Below, one piece after another: positions 57,240 through 64,000 of a stretch of 64,000 nt of DNA. The DNA lies in assembly GCF_007827455.1 (NCBI RefSeq), contig NZ_VISM01000001.1:1465501-1529500 (forward strand), in the 5' to 3' direction. A program made the translations under genes and the position numbers. How positions within the stretch are numbered: the first letter of the stretch is position 1; each line of letters opens with the position of its first letter. This stretch comes from Lutibacter sp. Hel_I_33_5 (GTDB lineage: Bacteria > Bacteroidota > Bacteroidia > Flavobacteriales > Flavobacteriaceae). The notes below the pieces were generated by a model. It did no database searches and had not been told where the DNA came from. It was given only the letters and a program-made list of their open reading frames with translations.

Positions 57240-60200
57240 TTACGCTTCGTTTGTATTTCTTACTTTCACTTGATACACTACATTCGGTTTCGTTTGTAGA
57301 TAATCTAATACGTGAAATGCTCTTTTATCTTCTGCTAATGCGGCAACTTCGTCTTTTTCGTTATTAATATCTCCAAAGACCATAGCACCTGTTGTACATG
57401 CTGATGAACAAGCTGTTTCAAATTCGTCTGTATTTACAGCACGTCCTTCTTTTTTAGCTTTTAAAATTGTTGCTTGTGTCATTTGAATACACATAGAACA
57501 TTTTTCCATCACACCACGAGAACGAACTACAACATCAGGATTTAACACCATTTTACCGTATTCGTTATTCATGTTAAAATCGAATTCGTTATTATCTGCG
57601 TAATTAAACCAGTTAAAACGACGAACTCTATATGGACAGTTGTTTGCACAATATCTTGTACCCACACATCTGTTATATGCCATTTGATTTTGTCCTTGAC
57701 GACCATGCGATGTTGCGGCAACTGGACAAACAGTCTCACAAGGAGCATGGTTACAGTGCTGACACATCATTGGTTGGAAAGTAACTTCTGGATTTTCAGC
57801 CTCAGTTTCTAACTTTCTATATGTTTCTGCTCTACTTAAACCAAGTTCTTTTGCATCTTCTCTTGTTTCTACTTCAGAAGAATAATATCTATCGATACGC
57901 AACCAGTGCATATCTCTACCTACTCTTACTTCGTTTTTTCCAACTACAGGAACATTGTTTTCTGCATGACATGCAACTACACAAGCTCCACAACCTGTAC
58001 AAGATGTTAAGTCTATTGATAAATTAAAGTGATGTCCAATTTCTCTATTGTGCTCATCCCATAAATCAATAGTTTTTGCTTCTACTTCTTGATGATCATA
58101 AGAAACATATGCAGGTTTGTTCCAAGAATGTTTTGGATCTACATCACTATTATATTCTTTTAATGTTGCTACTTTTAAAATATCATGACGTCCAGCAATA
58201 GTTTTTTGTACTTGTGTACAAGCAAACTCATGAACTGGGCCAGATGTTTTTTCTATAGTTACATTGTATTGTATAGCATTACCATTTGCATAGAAAGGAT
58301 ACGCATTTATCCCTACTTGCATTTCTGGTTTTAAGTTTTCTTTTCTACCAAATCCAAGTGCTAATCCAACAGAACCTTTTGCTTGTCCTGGCTGAACCAT
58401 TACTGGAATATTTTTAATAGTTACTCCGTTTACTTTTACAGTTGCGTAGTTTCCATTAATTGCTCCATTATCTTTCACTGGATTAGAGAAGCCTAACGCT
58501 TTTGCATCAGACATAGAAACTGTTAAGTAATTATCCCAAGAAGCTCTTGTAATTGGATCTGGAAATTCTTGTAACCAAGGATTGTTTGCTTGCTTACCAT
58601 CACCTAAACCAACTTTAGTATATAAATTTAATTCAAAAGCTGATGCTTTGGTTGCTTTTGCTAATTCAGCAGCAGCAGCATTTACATCAACATCAATTGC
58701 TACATTACTAGCAGTGTTTTCAATTTTTACAATACCATCATGCACAGCTTTGTTCCAAGAAGTTCCTCCTAAAACAGTTCCAGAAAATGCTTTTAAATAC
58801 TCGTAATACGAAGTACTGTTTCCAGTCCATTTTAATAATGTATCTTGAACTTGACGTGTATTAAATAATGGTTGGATTGTTGGCTGAACTAAACCGTAAG
58901 AATTTTCTGATGTTTGAACATCTCCCCAAGATTCTAAAAAATGTGGAGCTGGTAATGCAAATTGAGTAGCATTTGCAGTTGCATTATTTTCAGTTGAAAT
59001 TGCAACAGATAAAGATGCTTTTTTTAATCCATTAACAAAACCTGAAGAATTTGCTAAAGAATATACAGGATCAACATTATATGTAATAACTCCTCCTATA
59101 TTTCCTGCATTTAAGTCAGTAATAAATTGTGCAACTTCTGCATCATTTCCTTGACGGACATTCAACGTATTATTTACATCAATTACTTCACTACTTAACG
59201 CTTTATTAATTGCTAAAGCTATTAATTGCGCATTCTTATCATTAATTCCGGTAAGAACTACCCCTTTATTTCCTGCTTTTTTAAGTGCTTCAGCTAATTT
59301 CTTAATATCTGCATCTACAGGTGTTGCTTTAGAAGCAACTGAATTTCCTGTTACTGCATTATATAAATTTAACAACGCAAATACTTGATCTGATGGTTTT
59401 GCAACCACACGCTTATCAGCATTCGCTCCCGTTAAAGACATATTTGCCTCTACCTGAACATGGTAAGACATCTTACCTCCTTCTGGCTTTCTACTAGCAG
59501 CATATGATTTATCGAATCCACCGTGAAAATCTCCTAAGAAATCTGCTCCAAAAGAAGCAATCACTTCAGCTTTACTAAAATCGTAATTTGGTAACGCACG
59601 TTTACCGTACATTGCCTCAAAAGCATCAGCGGCTCCAGATTCTGAAACTGCATCATATGTAATATGTTTTACATTTGGATAGGCTGCAATAAATTCTGAA
59701 GCTATTTTATCGGTAGAAGGACTTGCCATTGTTCCTGTTAAAAAAACAACAGGCTTATTCTCCTCTTTTAATTGATTTAATTGAGCTCCAATTGCTGCAT
59801 CAGCATCTGCCCAAGTAATATTGTTACCATTATTTTTTGGTTCTTGCAAACGTAAATCACCATCATATAAAGATAAAACAGAAGCTTGCACACGTGCATT
59901 TGTTGTTCCGTTTGCCTCTTTATTTGGCATGATTTGAATTGGTCTACCTTCACGAGTTTTTACTAAAACATTAGCAAAATCATATCCATCTGCAATTGTT
60001 GTAGCATACCAATCTGCAACTCCAGGAGTTATATCATTTGGTTTTACAACATAAGGAATTGATTTTCTAACCGGCCCTTCACAGGCAGCTAAAGAAGCAG
60101 CAGCAGTTGTGAAACCAACATACTTTAAGAAATCTCTACGAGATGTAGATGTGTTCTCTAAGGTTTCTTGATCACCTAAAAAAGCATCTGTAGGTATTTC

Positions 60201-60290
60201 TTCTACAAACTCTTGTTTACTTAGCGTTTCAACAACAGAACTATCTTTTAGTTCTTCAACACTTTTCCAGTATTTTTTGTTTGAAGCCAT
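57240..60290 (-). CDS. actB: Alternative complex III subunit ActB (molybdopterin-like fold plus Fe-S ferredoxin)
   Basis: The 1016-residue protein has a twin-arginine motif Arg51-Arg52 (SRRDFLKYVGF) and a following lipobox LAAC (Cys70), as typical for ActB. Residues ~80-740 are the molybdopterin-oxidoreductase-like part, which lacks the Mo cofactor in this family. The ferredoxin-like C-terminal part contains the four Cys motifs CTGCGACVVAC, CQHCNHAPCETVC, CVGTRYCANNC and CSMCIQM...CSSACTTGA, which hold the Fe-S clusters. It passes electrons from the quinol site to the haems of ActA. Confidence 0.96.
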   Translation of the reverse strand: MASNKKYWKSVEELKDSSVVETLSKQEFVEEIPTDAFLGDQETLENTSTSRRDFLKYVGFTTAAASLAACEGPVRKSIPYVVKPNDITPGVADWYATTIADGYDFANVLVKTREGRPIQIMPNKEANGTTNARVQASVLSLYDGDLRLQEPKNNGNNITWADADAAIGAQLNQLKEENKPVVFLTGTMASPSTDKIASEFIAAYPNVKHITYDAVSESGAADAFEAMYGKRALPNYDFSKAEVIASFGADFLGDFHGGFDKSYAASRKPEGGKMSYHVQVEANMSLTGANADKRVVAKPSDQVFALLNLYNAVTGNSVASKATPVDADIKKLAEALKKAGNKGVVLTGINDKNAQLIALAINKALSSEVIDVNNTLNVRQGNDAEVAQFITDLNAGNIGGVITYNVDPVYSLANSSGFVNGLKKASLSVAISTENNATANATQFALPAPHFLESWGDVQTSENSYGLVQPTIQPLFNTRQVQDTLLKWTGNSTSYYEYLKAFSGTVLGGTSWNKAVHDGIVKIENTASNVAIDVDVNAAAAELAKATKASAFELNLYTKVGLGDGKQANNPWLQEFPDPITRASWDNYLTVSMSDAKALGFSNPVKDNGAINGNYATVKVNGVTIKNIPVMVQPGQAKGSVGLALGFGRKENLKPEMQVGINAYPFYANGNAIQYNVTIEKTSGPVHEFACTQVQKTIAGRHDILKVATLKEYNSDVDPKHSWNKPAYVSYDHQEVEAKTIDLWDEHNREIGHHFNLSIDLTSCTGCGACVVACHAENNVPVVGKNEVRVGRDMHWLRIDRYYSSEVETREDAKELGLSRAETYRKLETEAENPEVTFQPMMCQHCNHAPCETVCPVAATSHGRQGQNQMAYNRCVGTRYCANNCPYRVRRFNWFNYADNNEFDFNMNNEYGKMVLNPDVVVRSRGVMEKCSMCIQMTQATILKAKKEGRAVNTDEFETACSSACTTGAMVFGDINNEKDEVAALAEDKRAFHVLDYLQTKPNVVYQVKVRNTNEA

Positions 60291-60365
60291 TTATCTATTA
60301 GTTATTAGTTGTTAGTCTTTAGTTCTTAGTTTTCACTAAAATCAAAACTATCTTTTCTTCTTTTA

Positions 60366-61646
60366 TTAATAATGACACTTACCACATTCTTTTCCACCTA
60401 ACTGAGCAATTGTAACTTGATCTACACCAAACTTAGCTGCTAAATCTTCATGGATTTTCTTGTAATACTCATTACCTTTTAAATCTACTTTTGTTTCTTT
60501 ATGACAATCTATACACCAACCCATAGTTAACGGAGAATGTTGATATAATTCTTCCATTTCTTCTACGGGACCATGACATTTCTGACATTTTAATCCTGCA
60601 ACAGTAACGTGTTGTGAATGATTAAAATATGCAAAATCTGGTAAATTATGAACACGCACCCATTTTACTGGTTTTGTTTCTCCTGTATATTCTAATTTCT
60701 CTGCATCCCAACCAGCTGCTGCATATACTTTTGCAATTTCTTTATCTAAATCTTCTTTACCTAAAGTAACATCATCCATTACCACTTTTGTATCTGAAGC
60801 TACTTCTGAAATAAACTTATGACAATTCATACAAACATTTACTGTAGGTATACCTGATGTTTTACTATGTTTTGCTGATGAATGACAATACTGACAATCT
60901 ATTTTATTATCTCCTGCATGTACTTTATGTGAAAATGCAATTGGCTGAATTGGTTGATATCCTTCTTCTACACCAATTTTAAATAGTGTTCCAAATAAGA
61001 AATAAGCCGTAACTAACAATCCAAAAATAACAGCCAACACATGTAAAAACGTGTTTTGCTTGATTCCGTCCCAAACTTCATGTAACGTACCTAAGGCTCC
61101 TGGAGTTTTTGGCGCTCCTTTTAATTCACTAATCGTTTTTAATAAACTTGCAATGATTAAAAAGGCAACGATGATTGCAGAAGCTAAAATATAGATAAGC
61201 CAAGGAACCTTTTCCTCTTTAGGTTCTATTGGGCTCTCACCTCCTGGCGGAAGTGGATCACCAACAGTAGTATAATATAAAATATCATCTATCTGCTTAT
61301 CACTTAACTGAGGAAAAACAGTCATTTGTGAGCTATCAAACAGTGATGCTTCTGCCGCTAATGGATCTCCAGAAGCTATTAATTCTGCGTTATTTTTAAT
61401 CCATTTTTTTAACCAGTCATTCTCATATTTCCCTTCTACTCCACCTAGAGGAGGCCCAATTAATTTCTTATCTAACTTATGACAAGACCCACAAAAATTC
61501 TTAAATAATTTTCTACCTTCTTTTTGACGAGCTTCATCTACTGCATCTTGCGCAAAAGAAGAAAAACTAATGGCAAAAAACAAAAGAAATGTAAGGCTCT
61601 TAAGAAGTACGTTGGTTAGTCTATTGTGCAGTGCTACACTTTTCAT
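60366..61646 (-). CDS. actA: Alternative complex III subunit ActA (multihaem cytochrome c)
   Basis: The 426-residue protein has a signal peptide (about 1-32) and six CxxCH motifs. One (CGSCH at residues 52-56) lies in an N-terminal monohaem cytochrome c domain. After two membrane helices (about 148-170 and 200-222), five (CQYCH, CMNCH, CQKCH, CIDCH and CGKCH at the very C-terminus) lie in the pentahaem domain usual for ActA. The pentahaem part conveys electrons from ActB. It is the first gene of the act-cox operon; the start at 61646 is 70 bases downstream of the promoter. Confidence 0.95.
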   Translation of the reverse strand: MKSVALHNRLTNVLLKSLTFLLFFAISFSSFAQDAVDEARQKEGRKLFKNFCGSCHKLDKKLIGPPLGGVEGKYENDWLKKWIKNNAELIASGDPLAAEASLFDSSQMTVFPQLSDKQIDDILYYTTVGDPLPPGGESPIEPKEEKVPWLIYILASAIIVAFLIIASLLKTISELKGAPKTPGALGTLHEVWDGIKQNTFLHVLAVIFGLLVTAYFLFGTLFKIGVEEGYQPIQPIAFSHKVHAGDNKIDCQYCHSSAKHSKTSGIPTVNVCMNCHKFISEVASDTKVVMDDVTLGKEDLDKEIAKVYAAAGWDAEKLEYTGETKPVKWVRVHNLPDFAYFNHSQHVTVAGLKCQKCHGPVEEMEELYQHSPLTMGWCIDCHKETKVDLKGNEYYKKIHEDLAAKFGVDQVTIAQLGGKECGKCHY

Positions 61647-61715
61647 ATTTACAAACTATATTTTTAGTATCAGTATAAAAATGTAATGAAATTTTTACAC
61701 CTCAAAACAGTTGCA

Positions 61716-61746
61716 CAAAAGTACTACTTCTTCCTAAATTTTGAAA
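61716..61746 (-). promoter_or_regulatory. Promoter of the act-cox operon
   Basis: On the minus strand TTTC (61743-61746), a 19-base spacer and TACTTTTG (61716-61723) closely match the Bacteroidota consensus (one change in the -33 box). The position 70 bases before actA is appropriate. Confidence 0.6.
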
Positions 61747-61823
61747 TGGTAAAAGACTGTTAAATTATAATTTATAACAATTCTAAATAAGTTTATTTTT
61801 CAATATATTATAAAACAAGTCGT

Positions 61824-61831
61824 TACTTTTG
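61824..61831 (+). promoter_or_regulatory. -7 promoter element of the SPOR gene
   Basis: TACTTTTG matches TAnnTTTG and lies 17 bases before the ATG at 61849. A good -33 element is not obvious. It is divergent from the act-cox promoter, the two being about 80 bases apart. Confidence 0.5.
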
Positions 61832-61848
61832 TAGAAAGTAAAAGTAGT

Positions 61849-62220
61849 ATGAAATTAAATTCAAAATTCGCTCTTTTATTGTTGATCGTTTTTATAGGGT
61901 TTTCTACCCAAAAAACGAAAGCACAAAACAATGATAATGAGAAAATTAAGAGTATGATTTCTAAAAAAAGAGCCTTTAACAAACGTTATGGTTTTGGTTT
62001 TAGAATTCAGCTATATAATGGTGCAGAACAACGCGCTAAAAGAACCAGAGCGAGATTTAGTGTTGAATTTCCTAATATAAAATCATATTTATCGTATGAT
62101 ACTCCAGAATGGAAAATTCAAGTTGGAAACTATAAAACAAGATTAGATGCCGATAGAGCTTTGGTAGAAATTCAACCAGAATTTTCTGGCGCTATTGTAG
62201 TTCCTCTTAAAGTAAAATAA
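61849..62220 (+). CDS. SPOR-domain protein
   Basis: The 123-residue exported protein has a signal peptide (1-25, ending TKAQ) and a C-terminal SPOR domain (about 45-123; GFGFRIQLYNGAEQRAKRTRARFSVEFP, then EWKIQVGNYKTRLDADRALVEIQ). SPOR domains bind denuded glycan strands of peptidoglycan at division sites. The position between infB and the act-cox operon is a familiar arrangement in Flavobacteriaceae. It stands alone and ends before a bidirectional terminator. Confidence 0.88.
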   Translation: MKLNSKFALLLLIVFIGFSTQKTKAQNNDNEKIKSMISKKRAFNKRYGFGFRIQLYNGAEQRAKRTRARFSVEFPNIKSYLSYDTPEWKIQVGNYKTRLDADRALVEIQPEFSGAIVVPLKVK

Positions 62221-62237
62221 TTTTAAAATTATTCATA

Positions 62238-62269
62238 AAAAAACCGAAGCTTATGCTTCGGTTTTTTGT
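62238..62269. terminator. Bidirectional terminator between the SPOR gene and infB
   Basis: AAAACCGAAGC and GCTTCGGTTTT form an 11-bp stem around TTAT, with A and T runs at both sides, serving the convergent genes. Confidence 0.9.
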
Positions 62270-62305
62270 TTTATATATTTTTGATTTAATAAGAATAGTA
62301 AGGGT

Positions 62306-64000
62306 TTACTTCAACTTTTTCTTAACCGCTACTTCTTGATATGCTTCAATAACATCTCCTTGAACAATATCATTATATCCTTTTATTTGAAGACCACAAT
62401 CGTATCCTTTTGCAACTTCTTTAACATCATCTTTAAATCGTTTTAGAGAGGTTAATAAACCATCGTGAACAACAATTCCTTCACGTATAATTCTAATTTT
62501 AGAATCTCTAAATATCTTACCAGACATTACCATACATCCTGCAATGTTTCCAACTTTAGAAATTTTATACACTTCTCTAATTTCAACATTACCACTAATT
62601 TCTTCTTTCATGTCTGGAGACAACATGCCTTCCATCGCATCTTTAAGCTCATTAATTGCGTCATAAATAATAGAATAGAATCTAACATCTACTTCTTCTT
62701 TATCTGCAACCGAACGTGCATTTCCTTGCGGACGAACATTAAATCCAATAACAATTGCATCGGATGCTGATGCTAATAATACATCACTTTCTGTAATGGC
62801 TCCAACACCTTTATGAATAATATTTACTTGTATTTCTTCTGTAGATAATTTCTGGAACGAATCTGTTAAGGCTTCAACTGAACCATCAACATCACCTTTT
62901 AAGATAATGTTTAATTCTTTAAAGTCTCCTAACGCAATTCTACGTCCGATTTCATCTAATGTTAATGTTTTCTGAGTTCTAACCGACTGCTCACGTTGTA
63001 ATTGAGAACGTTTAGATGCAATTTGTTTTGCTTCACGCTCGTCATCAAATACATTAAATTTATCTCCTGCCTGTGGCGCGCCGTCTAATCCTAAAATAGA
63101 AACTGGCGTTGATGGCCCTGCTTCTTTTAGGTTATTTCCTTTATCATCAAACATAGCTCTTACTTTACCACTATGTTTTCCTGCTAAAATATAATCTCCA
63201 ATTTTTAAAGTACCTGCTTGAACTAAGATTGTAGAAACATATCCTCTACCTTTATCTAACAATGCTTCAACTACAGCACCAACTGCATTTTTATTTGGGT
63301 TTGCTTTTAATTCTAAAACCTCTGCTTCTAATAATACTTTTTCTAATAATTCCGGAATTCCTTCTCCAGTTTTAGCAGAAATATCTTGAGATTGAATGCT
63401 TCCACCCCAATCTTCAATTAATAAGTTCATCGCAGATAATTGTGTTTTCACATTATCAGGATTCGCATTAGGTTTATCAATTTTATTGATTGCAAAAATA
63501 ATTGGCACTCCAGCAGCTTGCGCATGTGAAATTGCTTCTTTTGTTTGCGGCATTACATCATCATCAGCTGCAGCAACAATAATTACTAAATCTGTTACTT
63601 GAGCTCCACGTGCACGCATCGCTGTAAAGGCTTCGTGACCTGGTGTATCTAAAAATGCAATTTTCTGATCTCCTACGTTTACTGAATACGCACCAATATG
63701 CTGAGTAATCCCTCCACTTTCTCCATCAATAACATTTGCTTTTCTAATATAATCTAACAAAGATGTTTTACCATGATCTACGTGACCCATTACTGTAATA
63801 ATTGGCGCACGTGTTACAAGATCTTCTTCCTTATCTACAACTTCAACAATAGACTCTTCTACTTCTGCACCAATAAATTCTACTTTATAATTGAACTCTT
63901 CCGCAACAATTACCAAGGTTTCCGCATCTAAACGCTGATTCATGGTTACCATCATTCCTAACATCATACATGAAGAAATAATATTTGTTACTGGTACATC
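62306..64000 (-). CDS. infB: Translation initiation factor IF-2 (C-terminal part, cut by window edge)
   Basis: The reading frame is open to the right window edge (first codons [11 protein letters not shown]), so 564 residues of the C-terminal part are visible of an expected ~950. The GTPase domain has G1 [10 protein letters not shown]3 DTPGHEAF and G4 NKID. It is followed by domains II, III and the fMet-tRNA-binding C-terminal domain ([22 protein letters not shown], ending [17 protein letters not shown]). It brings initiator tRNA to the 30S subunit. The absent N-terminal half would lie to the right. Confidence 0.97.
   Translation of the reverse strand, partial: DVPVTNIISSCMMLGMMVTMNQRLDAETLVIVAEEFNYKVEFIGAEVEESIVEVVDKEEDLVTRAPIITVMGHVDHGKTSLLDYIRKANVIDGESGGITQHIGAYSVNVGDQKIAFLDTPGHEAFTAMRARGAQVTDLVIIVAAADDDVMPQTKEAISHAQAAGVPIIFAINKIDKPNANPDNVKTQLSAMNLLIEDWGGSIQSQDISAKTGEGIPELLEKVLLEAEVLELKANPNKNAVGAVVEALLDKGRGYVSTILVQAGTLKIGDYILAGKHSGKVRAMFDDKGNNLKEAGPSTPVSILGLDGAPQAGDKFNVFDDEREAKQIASKRSQLQREQSVRTQKTLTLDEIGRRIALGDFKELNIILKGDVDGSVEALTDSFQKLSTEEIQVNIIHKGVGAITESDVLLASASDAIVIGFNVRPQGNARSVADKEEVDVRFYSIIYDAINELKDAMEGMLSPDMKEEISGNVEIREVYKISKVGNIAGCMVMSGKIFRDSKIRIIREGIVVHDGLLTSLKRFKDDVKEVAKGYDCGLQIKGYNDIVQGDVIEAYQEVAVKKKLK

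Noticed and set aside
58582..58806. Open frame opposite actB
   Set aside because: Composition is that of the complement of an Ala/Asn-rich gene; no promoter or family signal.
62465..62770. Open frame opposite infB
   Set aside because: His/Asn/Phe-rich sequence typical of an antisense shadow.
1..64000. tRNA or rRNA genes
   Set aside because: No cloverleaf with T-loop GTTCGANTC-type sequence or rRNA segment was noticed on either strand by eye; a covariance search would be needed to be certain.

Overview
The window is AT-rich chromosomal DNA from a member of the Bacteroidota, most likely a marine Flavobacteriaceae bacterium (Polaribacter/Tenacibaculum-like). This rests on a complete alternative complex III operon (actABCDEF) followed by coxB-ctaD next to infB and a SPOR gene, a type IX secretion sorting domain, a DUF6090 protein, Bacteroidota-type promoters (TTTG, 19 bases, TAnnTTTG), a TPP riboswitch in front of a TonB-dependent receptor, and the general scarcity of Shine-Dalgarno sites. 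The exact genus is not resolved.

Layout. 1-5.7 kb: housekeeping genes (M3 peptidase fragment, a secreted carboxypeptidase-regulatory-domain protein, a glycosyltransferase, a haem-binding protein, dihydrolipoyl dehydrogenase). 5.8-18.5 kb: the accessory region. A tyrosine recombinase gene is followed, in the same direction, by seven gene cassettes separated by imperfect inverted-repeat sites of about 130 bases that have the architecture of integron attC sites. 18.6-32.8 kb: core genes (outer-membrane protein, pabB, lipase-like hydrolase, tilS, dsbD-like, ppc, comM-like, anion transporter). 32.9-43.3 kb: ahcY, a phosphopantetheinyl transferase, a GGGP-synthase-like protein, a thiamine-binding/PnuC/NadR-like kinase operon, a TPP-riboswitch-controlled TonB receptor and a T9SS-exported beta-helix protein. 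43.3-50 kb (minus strand): rhodanese/persulfide-type sulfur genes with a SulP transporter, ruvB, and an MscS channel paired with an ATPase-like protein. 50-62 kb (minus strand): the respiratory cluster actABCDEF-coxB-ctaD. 62-64 kb: a SPOR protein and the 3' part of infB.

The notable system is the cassette array. For all seven cassettes the first 7-10 bases after the proximal crossover point are exactly complementary to the last bases of the same cassette. This is what results when each cassette carries its own R' half at its start and R'' half at its end, as in integrons. The recombinase has the full R-K-H-R-H-Y set. However, it lacks the roughly 35-residue insertion diagnostic of IntI between the catalytic Lys and His, carries an extra N-terminal module, and is transcribed with the array rather than divergently. 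It therefore looks like an integron built on a Xer-type recombinase. Cargo: TetR/membrane protein/SDR, a membrane protein of unknown function, an amidohydrolase, an alpha/beta hydrolase, a DUF6090 protein, an NTF2-like protein and a Fic protein.

Three copies of one IS110-family element, two of them apparently identical, sit at the same point of three different attC-like sites, directly after the R'' core. The non-coding end upstream of the transposase can fold into an internal loop whose two sides resemble the two halves of the attC target, so it is a candidate bridge RNA that directs the element to attC sites.
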